Origin: Anabaena minutissima FACHB-250
GTDB lineage: Bacteria; Cyanobacteriota; Cyanobacteriia; Cyanobacteriales; Nostocaceae
DNA length: 64,000 bases
Reading direction: 5' to 3'
NCBI RefSeq assembly: GCF_014697125.1
Contig: NZ_JACJRG010000004.1
Span: 124,001 to 188,000, forward strand
In this document: positions 1 to 9,130 of the stretch, one piece after another
Layout of the letters: every line of letters begins with the position of its first letter
Position numbering within the stretch: position 1 is the first letter of the stretch
Made by a program: the position numbers and the translations under genes
Notes under the pieces: model-generated
Databases searched by the model: none
What the model was told of the DNA's origin: nothing
The model's input: the letters and a program-made list of their open reading frames with translations, nothing else

Positions 1-365
1 ACTAAGCGACCAATGAAAACTGCTTTATTACCTTGAGTCTCAAACCACCGCTTGGCTTTACTAATATCCTTGCTAGATACACCAATCCACTTGCCATACT
101 TCCTAGCAAAGACCTTCAAACGCCTTTCCCCCCAAAATTTACCGGGATAATACCAAATAAGTGCGCCAGTGACAGAACCGAACAGTCCGGCAAAGAACAC
201 ACCCAAGATATTTAGCCTTGAATCTGGAAGATTTGCTGTGTAACCTGCTAGTGGCATAATCAATTCTGAAGGAATTGGTGGAAACAGGTTCTCCACAAAC
301 ATCAACAGAGCAATTCCGCCATAGCCTAAAGATTCAATAATATTTTTGATCCAATCCGATGACAT
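1..365 (-). CDS. DedA/SNARE-associated family membrane protein (partial, C-terminus outside the window)
   Basis: The first 121 codons are visible, starting at the ATG whose complement is at 363-365. The reading begins MSSDWIKNIIESLGYGG and then has a hydrophobic stretch, the FPPIPSELIMP motif and a glycine-rich second hydrophobic segment. The last visible residues, IGRLV, match the start of the GR.(I/V)P motif of DedA proteins. The family consists of inner-membrane proteins linked to lipid flipping and membrane potential; this member's substrate is not known. The gene runs off the left edge, so length and C-terminus cannot be judged. Confidence 0.85.
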   Translation of the reverse strand, partial: MSSDWIKNIIESLGYGGIALLMFVENLFPPIPSELIMPLAGYTANLPDSRLNILGVFFAGLFGSVTGALIWYYPGKFWGERRLKVFARKYGKWIGVSSKDISKAKRWFETQGNKAVFIGRL

Positions 366-390
366 ACAATAGTTATCTCAAAACTTGATG

Positions 391-448
391 TTTGTAGTAA
401 GGACTTTAGTCCTTATGCTTTTGAGGACTAAAGTCCTCACTACGAACA
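391..448. repeat. Dispersed palindromic repeat A, copy 1
   Basis: Two hairpin arms: GGACTTTAGTCC inside a GTAGTAAGG...CCTTA context, then GAGGACTAAAGTCCTC followed by ACTACGAAC. The same GTAGTAAG...CACTACGAAC layout recurs at 26157-26216 and 27774-27838, with one arm at 39863-39897. The arms differ between copies but keep their pairing, which suggests selection or mobility of a folded structure. Confidence 0.85.
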
Positions 449-450
449 AC

Positions 451-497
451 TAAAAAATAAAAAAGCAAAAGTCAAATTTTTTACTGTTGACTTTTGC
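451..497 (-). terminator. Rho-independent-type terminator of the Gfo/Idh gene
   Basis: On the minus strand an 11-bp perfect stem (GCAAAAGTCAA at 465-475 paired with TTGACTTTTGC at 487-497) is followed by a T-rich run (TTTTTTATTTTTTAG) at 451-464. It lies just 3' of the oxidoreductase stop codon, so it is in the right place to end that transcript. Confidence 0.75.
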
Positions 498-523
498 CTT
501 TTAACTTTTAACTTTTAACTTTT

Positions 524-1606
524 TTACGCTGTTGGAGTCAATGATTGCACTCTTGATTCAGACTCCCAATCTAATGGATTCCATACCCGTTCTTCCAGAG
601 CCATCTGTTCAATTAAACTAGCTAATCTCAAAGCCTTAAGTGCTTGTTCACCACCTACGGAGGGCTGATTACCACCGTGTACGCAGTTGACAAAATGTTC
701 TAATTCTGCACTTAGGGGTTGAATGTTGGTAGTATAAACTTTTTCAATCAAACCATCTTGCCGATATAAAACTTGCTTATGATCGTTGAGAGAGTTAGCA
801 GGTGTTTGTCGATGAATTAAAATTTCATTCTTGAGAAAATCTGCTTCAGTAAATGAGTTTTTACAGTGGGCAACGATACGGCGGATTTTACGGTGTGTGA
901 CTTTGCTGGCTGTCAAAGTGGCAACAATGCCATTGGCAAATCCCAAGGTAGCCGTCACATAATCTAAATAACCAGAGTCCAAGGAACGAGTACCACTAGC
1001 GGTTAATTTGGTTACTGGTGAAGCTGCTAATTCCAACAATAAATCAATGTCGTGAATCATCAAATCCAGCACCACCGAAACATCATTGGCTCGGTCAGAG
1101 TAAGGACTCATCCGGTGAGCTTCTAATGCTAAAACTTCTTCTGTTTTCAGGACTTTGTGCAGCTCGCGGAAGGCTGGATTAAATCGCTCAATATGACCTA
1201 CTTGCAGGATACACTGAGAATCAGCAGCAGCATTGACTAAGGATTCCGCCTCAGAAATACTAGCAGCAATGGGTTTTTCAATTAAGACATGAATGCCTGC
1301 CAAAAGACAGTTGATGCCCACAGCATAATGCAAGCGAGTGGGAACAGCTATGCACACAGCTTCTACATGGGGGAGCAGGTCACAGTAATCTTCAAAAAAA
1401 CGCACCTTGTATTTACTGGCGGTTTCTAAGCCTCGTTCGACATTAATATCTGACACACCGACTAGTTCAACATCCTTCATTGAACCCAGTGTCCGGGCGT
1501 GATGTTGTCCCATGTTGCCTACGCCGATTACACCTATGCGAATCGGTCGTGGCTGGTTGCGCTGTGTATATGAATTTGGTTCTGCCACTGACATGCTATT
1601 TTGCAC
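524..1606 (-). CDS. Gfo/Idh/MocA family NAD(P)-dependent oxidoreductase
   Basis: About 360 residues. Near the N-terminus is a Rossmann dinucleotide-binding motif (GVIGVGNMGQHHA), then the EKP signature about 85 residues later and HIERFNPAF, as in sugar-dehydrogenase-like members of the family. Members oxidise or reduce sugar derivatives with NAD(P); the substrate here cannot be read from sequence. The frame is open back to a TTG at 1628-1630, but GAGGAG lies six or so bases before the GTG at 1604-1606, and an ATG follows at 1592-1594, so I prefer GTG 1606. The gene stands alone, with its own terminator downstream. Confidence 0.9.
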   Translation of the reverse strand: MQNSMSVAEPNSYTQRNQPRPIRIGVIGVGNMGQHHARTLGSMKDVELVGVSDINVERGLETASKYKVRFFEDYCDLLPHVEAVCIAVPTRLHYAVGINCLLAGIHVLIEKPIAASISEAESLVNAAADSQCILQVGHIERFNPAFRELHKVLKTEEVLALEAHRMSPYSDRANDVSVVLDLMIHDIDLLLELAASPVTKLTASGTRSLDSGYLDYVTATLGFANGIVATLTASKVTHRKIRRIVAHCKNSFTEADFLKNEILIHRQTPANSLNDHKQVLYRQDGLIEKVYTTNIQPLSAELEHFVNCVHGGNQPSVGGEQALKALRLASLIEQMALEERVWNPLDWESESRVQSLTPTA

Positions 1607-1630
1607 TATTGTTCTCTCCTCAACCACCAA

Positions 1631-2149
1631 ATTTAGAGACGCTATGGCCGTTGGCGTTTATACTTGACAGCCGATTATTATCCGTCTAAAACCATCCAGA
1701 TGGTAACATAGAGGCTCTGTTTATGAAGAATTTCAAAGTTTGCGATGAGTTCCCGTAATTTGGCTGTCTTTTGTACAGACATTGCTCAAGTGTACGGTTT
1801 TTTCTGTTATACACAAACTACAATCAGCCTTTTTATTACCTTTAAAAACCTAGTAGTTCTAAGTGGAAATATTTAAAAGACAGTTAGACAATAAATTATC
1901 TGGATTAAAGATTAGCAATTCCATTGTGAGGAAAATTACAAATTAATTAACAACAATATCATACTGGAATACTTACACAAAAAAAGATTTATCTAAGATG
2001 TCCACTACGGTTATACTCAAATGATTTTTGCATAATTATTTGCATCCCTTAGAGATTTAACCAATGATTTTTACGGATGCTCATCAGGAAAACCACTTTC
2101 TTTGCGGTGATTTTGATTTGGCGATTTACATTAAAAATTTGAAGCGGAA
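1631..2149. other. Intergenic region, no gene seen
   Basis: About 500 AT-rich bases between the divergent oxidoreductase and queC. I see no convincing coding frame. I looked for a preQ1-type aptamer before queC and did not find its conserved core. Both genes must have promoters here, but none is clear enough to mark. Confidence 0.5.
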
Positions 2150-2824
2150 ATGAAAGCTGTAATTTTGTTGTCTGGGGGATTAGATTCTTCCACCATTCTT
2201 TACCAAGCAAAATCTGATGGTTGTGAGTGTTACTCAATGTCATTTGATTACCAACAGCGACATCGCCGAGAGTTACATTCAGCTTTGCTTGTAGGGCAAA
2301 AAGCTGAGGTTGTTCAACATCAGGTAGTTAACTTTGATTTAAGACAATGGGGTGGTTCAGCATTGACCGACGATGCGATCGCCTTACCTGAAGCACGTTC
2401 TCTGGATGAGATGTCACAAAGTATTCCTGTAACCTACGTACCTGCACGGAACACAATATTTTTAAGTTTTGCTCTAGCCTATGCGGAAGCGATCGCAGCT
2501 GAACGTGTTTACATTGGAGTCAACGCCCTAGATTATTCAGGATATCCTGACTGTCGTCCTGACTATATCCAAGCAATGCAAGAAGTTTTCCGACTGGGAA
2601 CGAAACAAGGACGGGTTGGGCAACCAATCAAAATTGTTGCTCCCTTGCTGGAACTGAAAAAAACCGAAATTATCCAGCTTGGCAACCAATTAGGAGTACC
2701 TTGGGATCTCACTTGGTCTTGCTATGCCGGTGGTGATGTCGCTTGCGGTGTTTGTGATTCTTGCCGTTTGCGACTAGCCGCTTTCGCCGAATTAGGACTT
2801 GTTGATCCACTACCCTATGCTTAA
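2150..2824 (+). CDS. queC: 7-cyano-7-deazaguanine (preQ0) synthase QueC
   Basis: Converts 7-carboxy-7-deazaguanine, ammonia and ATP to preQ0 on the way to queuosine-modified tRNA. The protein is 224 residues, normal for QueC. It opens with the PP-loop ATP-binding motif SGGLDSS (residues 8-14) and carries the four zinc-ligand cysteines C191, C199, C202 and C205 in WSC...CGVCDSC. The substrate-site segments VPARNTIFLS and NALDYSGYPDCR are also present. No other queuosine genes are adjacent. The ATG follows GAAGCGGAA, a modest ribosome site. Confidence 0.97.
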   Translation: MKAVILLSGGLDSSTILYQAKSDGCECYSMSFDYQQRHRRELHSALLVGQKAEVVQHQVVNFDLRQWGGSALTDDAIALPEARSLDEMSQSIPVTYVPARNTIFLSFALAYAEAIAAERVYIGVNALDYSGYPDCRPDYIQAMQEVFRLGTKQGRVGQPIKIVAPLLELKKTEIIQLGNQLGVPWDLTWSCYAGGDVACGVCDSCRLRLAAFAELGLVDPLPYA

Positions 2825-2849
2825 TGAGGGAATAAGGCATTATTTAATT

Positions 2850-2887
2850 TTGAATAGTGACTAGATTATTCCCCAGTCACTATTCAA
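2850..2887. terminator. Bidirectional terminator hairpin between queC and the HlyC-type gene
   Basis: Perfect 13-bp stem: TTGAATAGTGACT (2850-2862) with AGTCACTATTCAA (2875-2887), loop of 12. It lies between two convergent genes and contains the stop codon of the minus-strand gene. No long T-run follows on either side, so efficiency is uncertain. Confidence 0.65.
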
Positions 2888-4232
2888 TTAACCGACGCAG
2901 TTGAATTTGATGCAGGCGCGGCCCATCAACAGATACAACTGTGAATTCAAGATTTTCATAGCGAAAAAGTTCGCCCATATGAGGCATTTTCTGTAATTGG
3001 TAGAGTAAAAAACCAGCTAGGGTCTGATATTCCTTGGTTAAGGGTAAATTGAGATGCAACACTTCGTTGAGGTCTTCTAAGTTAACCTGGGCTTGTACTA
3101 AAAATGTTTGCGGATCTAACATCTCAATGAGCAAATCGTCACTGGTTTGAGATTCGCCCACATCGCCAATAATTTCCGCAATTACATCTCGGATAGTCAA
3201 AAGCCCTACTGTTCCCCCAAATTCATCTACGACTATCACCATAGCTGGCTTTTCTTGCTGCATCATTGGTAAAAGTTCACTTAGATGCGTAATTTCTAGT
3301 ACAAACCGAGTTGGACGCATCCAAGCTTGAATTTGACTGTTTAAATTGAGTTGTCCCGTAGCTAAGGGTTTGGCTAAATCCCGAAAGTAAACAATTCCTC
3401 GAATGTCGTCTAAAGATTCACCGATGATGGGATAACGAGAATGCCCAGTAGAGAGCATTTCTTGGAGTAAGGTATCAAAAGTAGCATCTTTGGACAAAGA
3501 AACAATACTAGTACGAGGAATCATCACATCTTGGGCTGTGACATCACCAAATTCAAAAACATTATTGAGCAGTTCTCGTTCTGTGGTTTCTAAGCCAGTA
3601 GATTCATATTCTGTGGAAATAATTAGCTGTAACTCTTCAGGCGTTACAGGCGGCCGCCAACTTTGGCCGGTGTATTCAATCCTAAAGAGTCGCAACAGAT
3701 AACTAGTAGATTGGTTGAGAATCCAGATAAAGGGGCTGAAAAAACGCACGATCGCTTTAACTGAAGGCCCTAAAAACCGAGCCAACTGCTCAGAATAGAG
3801 CATGGCTACTGATTTAGGGCATAACTCCCCTAAAACAATTTGCAGATAGGCAATTAAAAAAAAGGTGAGAGGAATTGATATGGAATGAGCGATCGCACTA
3901 CTCATACTGGCGGTTAAAGGAAAGGATTTGAGCCATGAACCGATGACCACCACAATCGAACTTTCACCAATCCACCCCAGAGCCAAACTAGAGAGGGTAA
4001 TACCTAGCTGGGTTGTTGATAATACTCTATCAATACTACGTTGCAGTGTTTCGACTGCGATCGCTGGGATATCACCAGCCTGAACTAGTTGATGAATACG
4101 CGATCGGCGTACTGTCACCATAGAAAATTCTGCTGTTACAAAAAAAGCATTGATTAAAATCAGTAATAGTACCGATAACAACCGCAGCCCCACATCTGTC
4201 AAGCTCAAACTAGGAAATTCATTCACCGCCAC
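2880..4232 (-). CDS. CNNM/CorC-type (HlyC/TlyC family) transmembrane protein with CBS domains
   Basis: 450 residues in the family order: an N-terminal DUF21/CNNM membrane domain with several hydrophobic segments (about residues 12-200, including LLSVLLLILINAFFVTAEFS), a CBS pair (about 215-340, with the VMIPRTSI and GGTVGLLTIRDVIAEI motifs) and a C-terminal CorC/HlyC domain (about 355-445). Such proteins are implicated in Mg2+/Co2+ transport or its regulation; the old name hemolysin is misleading. Its 3' end lies in the hairpin shared with queC. Nothing looks truncated. Confidence 0.9.
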   Translation of the reverse strand: MAVNEFPSLSLTDVGLRLLSVLLLILINAFFVTAEFSMVTVRRSRIHQLVQAGDIPAIAVETLQRSIDRVLSTTQLGITLSSLALGWIGESSIVVVIGSWLKSFPLTASMSSAIAHSISIPLTFFLIAYLQIVLGELCPKSVAMLYSEQLARFLGPSVKAIVRFFSPFIWILNQSTSYLLRLFRIEYTGQSWRPPVTPEELQLIISTEYESTGLETTERELLNNVFEFGDVTAQDVMIPRTSIVSLSKDATFDTLLQEMLSTGHSRYPIIGESLDDIRGIVYFRDLAKPLATGQLNLNSQIQAWMRPTRFVLEITHLSELLPMMQQEKPAMVIVVDEFGGTVGLLTIRDVIAEIIGDVGESQTSDDLLIEMLDPQTFLVQAQVNLEDLNEVLHLNLPLTKEYQTLAGFLLYQLQKMPHMGELFRYENLEFTVVSVDGPRLHQIQLRRLIE

Positions 4233-4333
4233 AGCTCATACAAAACTCTTCCTATTGGGAATTGGGGAATTGAGCAGAAAAAAGTCAAAAGTTATTAGTT
4301 TTCCTCCCTTCCCCAGTCCCCAGTCCCCAGTCC

Positions 4334-5044
4334 CTATCTATCTACAGGAATATTTGATACTTCTAGCTTCAGTTTTTGATCGGGATAATCTGTCAGAGCA
4401 AGGGATACTTTCTTCACATCATCTAGTAAAGCTGTAGGGATGCTCACTGTACCAGAAAATGCCGGGCCGCTTGCTGGTAATTCGGCTGGTAATCCCTCTG
4501 TACTTGCACTCAGAGTTCTACCTTGATCGTCAGTCACATCTAAGAAACTATACAAAAAGCGCACAGAATCAGCACCTTTATTCTGCATTTTGACTTTCAG
4601 TAGTAAATCACCACCAGAATATCGAGCAGATTGCACGGCGAAAGTTACACCTTCACTTTCAGCCGTCACAGGAAATCCGGCTTGGGGCTTCTCTTCAACT
4701 ACTACCTCCGTTTTCTGTTTTTGCTTCTGCTTGCGGTTGTTAATTTCTTCATCGTCTTCATCCAACTTGTCTGAGTTAGCGACTTTAGCTTTACCTTCAA
4801 TTCGCGCCTTAACAGTTTTCAGGATGTCCTCCTCTTTTAAGAGTGTCACTTCTCCAGATTGGGAGCTATTGGACTTAGTGCTAGCAAATTTGCTAGGGGG
4901 ACGACTATCTGGCGTGGTGACACCTTTGAGTGCAGAACTTCCCAAGTTAAACCCCAAAAATGCACTGACAGAACCTGACCCCAACATGAGGATTAACAAA
5001 ACCAGAGTAAGAATTACAGTAGAATTTATCTTCATTGCTGACAA
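4334..5044 (-). CDS. Conserved hypothetical membrane-anchored protein with a DUF4352-like C-terminal domain
   Basis: 236 residues. One N-terminal hydrophobic helix (STVILTLVLLILMLGSG) is either a signal anchor or an uncleaved signal. A polar, Ser/Lys-rich linker follows with an acidic patch (DEDDEE) and a KQKQKQK tract (about residues 95-112). The C-terminal ~120 residues (from GVTFAVQSARYSGGDLLL) look like an immunoglobulin-like beta-sandwich of the kind found in DUF4352 and telomere-like exported proteins. That placement is inference from pattern only. The function is unknown. Confidence 0.75.
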   Translation of the reverse strand: MSAMKINSTVILTLVLLILMLGSGSVSAFLGFNLGSSALKGVTTPDSRPPSKFASTKSNSSQSGEVTLLKEEDILKTVKARIEGKAKVANSDKLDEDDEEINNRKQKQKQKTEVVVEEKPQAGFPVTAESEGVTFAVQSARYSGGDLLLKVKMQNKGADSVRFLYSFLDVTDDQGRTLSASTEGLPAELPASGPAFSGTVSIPTALLDDVKKVSLALTDYPDQKLKLEVSNIPVDR

Positions 5045-5240
5045 GCTATTGCAAAAGAATGCTGGTCTATATTAGCTGGAGTATATTAAGAGTGTTAAAG
5101 CTGTATCTTAAAATCTTTAAGATAACTTAATTAATCATAGTCTGCACTATGCCATAAATAAATTGTGTAGTATAAAAATCAATTAAGACCATTTGCGATG
5201 GTACACAAAGCCTAAACAATAGGATACAATCTAATTCTAA

Positions 5241-5313
5241 CCAGGGTTGGCCGAGCGGTTGAGGCAGCGAACTCATAATTCGCCCAAGGCAGGTTCAACT
5301 CCTGCACCCTGGA
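5241..5313 (+). tRNA. trnI-CAU: tRNA with CAU anticodon, probably tRNA-Ile2 (CAU)
   Basis: A complete 73-nt cloverleaf: acceptor CCAGGGT/ACCCTGG, short D-stem GCC/GGC, anticodon stem GCGAA/TTCGC with loop CTCATAA, 5-nt variable loop and T-arm GCAGG-TTCAACT-CCTGC; discriminator A, no encoded CCA. C1 pairs with G72, which argues against initiator tRNA. The D-arm and T-arm resemble plastid trnI-CAU (lysidine-modified) more than elongator tRNA-Met, so I favour Ile2, but Met cannot be excluded by eye. Confidence 0.85.
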
Positions 5314-5323
5314 TTTAATCAGT

Positions 5324-5407
5324 GATGAGCTATGAGTGCTGAGCTATGAGTGCTGAGTTATGAGTGCTGAGTTATGAGTGCTGAGTTATGAGTGCTGAGT
5401 TATGAGC
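5324..5407. repeat. Short tandem repeat array (14-bp unit TATGAGTGCTGAGT)
   Basis: Five to six copies of a 14-bp unit made of two heptamers, directly after the tRNA. Such short tandemly repeated sequences are known from heterocystous cyanobacteria. The C/T change in GAGC/TTAT separates the first copies from the later ones. Confidence 0.9.
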
Positions 5408-5487
5408 CTTAAGTGATCAATAAGAGTATTTTTAAGTGACTACAGTACAAAAACCAGGTCTAAAAGCCAAATACTATAAATTGTTTC

Positions 5488-5533
5488 ACTCACTACTCAG
5501 CACTCAGCACTCAGCACTCATTACTCACTACTC
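5488..5533. repeat. Heptamer repeat array in the opposite sense (CAGCACT units)
   Basis: Repeats of CAGCACT and CTCACTA reach the 3' end of the next minus-strand gene. They are the complement of the AGTGCTG array at 5324-5407, so the two arrays could pair in RNA or recombine. Confidence 0.8.
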
Positions 5534-5968
5534 CTATCTTTGTAGTGAAGTATCAAAGCGAAATTCTGTCCCTACCTTTAACTTATTAGCATTCAAGCGG
5601 GGGGACATAAGCAGCGATGAATTGTAAGGATTTGGTAAATCTGGTGTACGAAGATAAGGATCATTCATTGACTGCTGTGTTAAGACATCTTTATAAAGGG
5701 TGTTTAGCAATTCAGCATCACGGGCAATCTCGTTTTCGGGGAAGGAATTGCGGAAACCAGATCCAGAACCCAAAAATGAGTCTAATTGACGCTTGGGGGT
5801 AGTATTTTCATAAAAATTGCGATCATGGCGGAAATAAGCACGCTCAAATACATCACTTGTGCTTTCATAATTGGGTACTTCTGACTCAGCATTAGCGATC
5901 GCGGGAAAAGCCATACCAGTAACTAAAAGCACTAACAAACCACTAAGAGACTTAAATTTTATACCCAT
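5534..5968 (-). CDS. Exported hypothetical protein
   Basis: 144 residues with a clear signal peptide: charged start, hydrophobic core (LLVLLVTGMAFPAI) and a likely cleavage after ANA at residue 27. The mature part is polar, rich in Asn, Asp, Arg and Tyr, with no cysteine and no domain I recognise. The C-terminus (LKVGTEFRFDTSLQR) could be a beta strand. It is probably periplasmic. GAGGAG lies upstream of the ATG in GAGGAGTAAACAAG, which supports the start. Divergent from pyrE, with about 100 bases between them. Confidence 0.8.
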   Translation of the reverse strand: MGIKFKSLSGLLVLLVTGMAFPAIANAESEVPNYESTSDVFERAYFRHDRNFYENTTPKRQLDSFLGSGSGFRNSFPENEIARDAELLNTLYKDVLTQQSMNDPYLRTPDLPNPYNSSLLMSPRLNANKLKVGTEFRFDTSLQR

Positions 5969-6069
5969 CTTGTTTACTCCTCAATTTTTGGGTAAATCTT
6001 AACTTATGCTTAAGTTCAGAACTCTTATGAGTTCAACCTTTGGTGTAGCATAACTTTTACTGTTTTGTA

Positions 6070-6690
6070 ATGACGTATTCTACTGAAACCCTTACCCAGT
6101 CAGATAATTGGGCAGCTACTGCGGATGTCACTAATCTGCGTCAAAAACTACTGGATTTATTTTGTCAACTCGCCTATCAAGAGGGTGATTTTATTCTTTC
6201 TTCTGGACAACCCAGTTCTTACTACATCAACGGTAAGCAGGTAACACTCCATCCCCAAGGTGCTTTAGCAATTGGTCGCATTCTCTTATCTCTATTACCT
6301 TCAGATACTGAAGCTGTAGCTGGTTTAACACTGGGGGCTGATCCAATTGTATCGGCGGTGAGTGTAGTTTCTGCTTATGAAAATCGACCAATCCCAGCCT
6401 TGATTATTCGCAAAGAAGCTAAAGGTCATGGGACTAAAGCGTATATTGAAGGCCCCAACTTACCGGAAGGTGCAAAGGTGGTGGTTTTGGAAGATGTCGT
6501 CACCACTGGACAATCTGCGATGAAAGCCGTTGAACGACTCAGGGCGGCTGGTTATGTTGTTGATGAAGTAATTTCACTAGTAGACAGACAACAAGGGGGA
6601 GCAGAATTTTACCAGTCTGTAGGGTTGAAGTTTGAAGTAGTGTTTACGATTAAAGACCTTCAAGAACGGTATCGGGAATTAAGCAATTAA
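6070..6690 (+). CDS. pyrE: Orotate phosphoribosyltransferase
   Basis: Catalyses orotate + PRPP to OMP in pyrimidine synthesis. 206 residues, normal length. The PRPP-binding loop VVLEDVVTTGQSAMKA is at about 137-152, and the catalytic flexible loop with Lys/His (IRKEAKGHGTKAYIEG) precedes it by about 25 residues. The N-terminus (about 20 residues before LRQKLLDLF) is a little longer than in some bacteria. No other pyr gene is adjacent, which is usual in cyanobacteria. Confidence 0.96.
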   Translation: MTYSTETLTQSDNWAATADVTNLRQKLLDLFCQLAYQEGDFILSSGQPSSYYINGKQVTLHPQGALAIGRILLSLLPSDTEAVAGLTLGADPIVSAVSVVSAYENRPIPALIIRKEAKGHGTKAYIEGPNLPEGAKVVVLEDVVTTGQSAMKAVERLRAAGYVVDEVISLVDRQQGGAEFYQSVGLKFEVVFTIKDLQERYRELSN

Positions 6691-6801
6691 TTGGGAATTT
6701 TAGGGTCGCATAGCGACTCTCCCCATAAAATTAAACCGGGTTTCTGTATTTCTCAACTACCCTTAACTCAACCGTATTGGGCTATGTCAATTTAAGGATT
6801 G

Positions 6802-9111
6802 TTAACTAGCAGACTGTTGCACAAATGCTTTTATTGAAATTTTTAGCTGTTCAAGTTCTTGGTATTTTTGGAATATATATACTTTCTCAGCTTCACGTTG
6901 CTCTAGAGTTTCTTGGTGTGCCTTTTCGTGTTGTTCTAGCAGTTTTTCGTAAAGGGATATGGCTTGAGATATAACTCGACTAGCTGAGTCAACTTTAGTA
7001 TCAAAAACTGAATTAGTAATTTCATATAGCTTTTCAGAAATTTTATCAGTTGATTCATCAAATTTTTGAAACCCTATTTCAATAACCTTCACCTTTATTT
7101 GGTCATGAAGTCCATCGATATCAAACATTCCTAAACCAAATGAACCAGCAACTGTAGCAGCTAAACTAGCAACAATTATTGCAATAAAGCCAATTCCTGT
7201 AAATGCTAATAATCCAACAGCTAAAACACCACCTATTCCTAACCCCCCACCAAGCCCTCCTAAACCTATGAAGTCATCAGTTATGCCGTTTATAGTTAAT
7301 TGAATTTGTTGACTGAAATTAGCTTTTACCTGTTGTTCTATATTTCTAAATTCAGCTTTAACTGCATCTAGCTCATATTCAATATTTGCATCTAAAACCT
7401 TAAGGCTCTCCTGCAATATAACATCTTTAAGGGTTTTATTGCCCCACTCATCTATCTCTTTAGATAAGTCTCTAACAAAGTGATTAATATAATCTTTTAT
7501 TAGTTTATCTTGACTCCAGACAGGACTGTGTTCAGAGTTCCAATTTCGACTTTTATCAAATATGCGTTCCCCTAAGTGTTCACGCCAATTACCCCAAGAT
7601 TCAGCAGCCTGATCAATTACTTGATCTCCCAGTTGAGAAGCTACTAAACGAATTCTGACATCCCGCCCGCTTGCTTCACCTATCTGTTCAAATATTTTCT
7701 GCTTTTCTGATTCAGAAATAGTGATATTACCATCTAACAATTGTTCATATTGTTTCAATTCACGGAAACTTTTTTCAATTAGATTGTTAATGTCAGCTAC
7801 AGAAAGGTTGATTTTTAATATTCCACGTTCATTTGTTAAAAATTGCTCAATAGATTGAGTAAAGTTATGAAAATCCTTTAAAGAATCATTTTCATACCCC
7901 TCTAACATCGAATCTAATGCAGATTGAGCAGAAATAAAATGAATCCTATTTTCGCCTATAATCAAAGGATTATCGCCTTGTAAAAACCTTTCAATTCGCT
8001 GTCTAACTTGTTCTCTTCCCTTGTCTGTTCGCACCAAATCCATAAAATTACCCACTACAAAAAGATTGTTAGCAGGTTCACTCTCTTTCCCACCATTTAG
8101 TTGAGTTCTTAAATCTTGTAGTAATTCGCGTTCAGTTTGAGTTAAAGAACGAGTTACATTAGTTAAGAAAATTACCGCATCTGTATCTTTTAGCACTTGT
8201 TGAGTAACTAATGTACGTTCTGGATGTTCATTCAATCCTGGGGAATCTATGATTTCTACTCCACTACGGCATAATTCTAAATCAGGATGTTCAAACACTA
8301 TTTCCTTAACTTCATAATTTACTAATTCATCACTAAGACAACCAAGTGCTGCATCTTCTGAAATACTTGCTTTTAATTGATATTCATTAAAAGGAATTTC
8401 TTCTTCTGTTCCATTTTTATAACGGCATATTACCCGCTTTTCATTGCCATATTTCAAGATTGTTACCGCCCCACTACAGGGAATTTCTCTTACAGGTTGG
8501 ATTCTTTCACCTAATAAAGCATTCAGTAATGTTGATTTCCCCTGGCTAAATTCACCAATAACTGCTAAACGAAACTGCTGAGATTGTAGTTTTTGAGATA
8601 TTTCACTGACTTCATCAATCAAAATGCTTGATAAGAAACCATGCTGTTTACATTCATCAAATATCTGGAAAAGACAAGCGCAAAAATAGTTTAAGTGTTT
8701 TTGTGAATCTTGGAATTGTTTTAATTTACTATAATTTCGTTTTTTTTGTTGTTGAATTATGGGATTTTTAGCTTTAGTAGGTAAAATTGCTAATATATTA
8801 GTTGTAGCTTTGACAAATATCAAATCTAATTCATAAAATCGTGAGGGGTCGAGTAAAAATTTCACTTCCTCCAAAGCGGTTAAGTCTATATCACGTAGAC
8901 GAGTAAATCCTGTTTCTAAAACATCTAAATGTTTTTGGCTAATGCCTAAGTAATTTCCTATTCTTTCCAAATATTGCTTTTCCCGCGAATCTATTTCACC
9001 ATCTATGGCTGACATTTGATAGCCAAAAGCAATCAATAATAATCTTAAACAAGCCTTAAAAGACCAAGGCGTAGAAATTAGGCAAATAATTGAGCAGGTA
9101 TCCCAAGACAT
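6802..9111 (-). CDS. Dynamin-like GTPase with N-terminal TerB-like region
   Basis: About 770 residues. Residues 25-110 resemble a TerB-type helical domain ([18 protein letters not shown]). A dynamin GTPase domain follows with P-loop GEFSQGKS (187-194), switch I Thr in CSGAVT (213-218) and DSPG (290-293). Long helical segments come next, then a Gly/hydrophobic membrane-inserting stretch (about 618-662, [19 protein letters not shown]) and a C-terminal coiled coil. The family remodels membranes using GTP. I use ATG 9111. The first ~24 residues lie opposite a coding-like frame of the divergent gene and have no ribosome site, so the N-terminus is uncertain; Met at 9013-9015 is an alternative that would shorten the TerB region. 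Confidence 0.85.
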   Translation of the reverse strand: MSWDTCSIICLISTPWSFKACLRLLLIAFGYQMSAIDGEIDSREKQYLERIGNYLGISQKHLDVLETGFTRLRDIDLTALEEVKFLLDPSRFYELDLIFVKATTNILAILPTKAKNPIIQQQKKRNYSKLKQFQDSQKHLNYFCACLFQIFDECKQHGFLSSILIDEVSEISQKLQSQQFRLAVIGEFSQGKSTLLNALLGERIQPVREIPCSGAVTILKYGNEKRVICRYKNGTEEEIPFNEYQLKASISEDAALGCLSDELVNYEVKEIVFEHPDLELCRSGVEIIDSPGLNEHPERTLVTQQVLKDTDAVIFLTNVTRSLTQTERELLQDLRTQLNGGKESEPANNLFVVGNFMDLVRTDKGREQVRQRIERFLQGDNPLIIGENRIHFISAQSALDSMLEGYENDSLKDFHNFTQSIEQFLTNERGILKINLSVADINNLIEKSFRELKQYEQLLDGNITISESEKQKIFEQIGEASGRDVRIRLVASQLGDQVIDQAAESWGNWREHLGERIFDKSRNWNSEHSPVWSQDKLIKDYINHFVRDLSKEIDEWGNKTLKDVILQESLKVLDANIEYELDAVKAEFRNIEQQVKANFSQQIQLTINGITDDFIGLGGLGGGLGIGGVLAVGLLAFTGIGFIAIIVASLAATVAGSFGLGMFDIDGLHDQIKVKVIEIGFQKFDESTDKISEKLYEITNSVFDTKVDSASRVISQAISLYEKLLEQHEKAHQETLEQREAEKVYIFQKYQELEQLKISIKAFVQQSAS

Positions 9112-9130
9112 CAAATTTGAACAGCATCGC

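Noticed and set aside
2041..2149. preQ1 riboswitch before queC
   Set aside because: queC is a common riboswitch target, but the conserved aptamer core and pairing were not visible in the leader.
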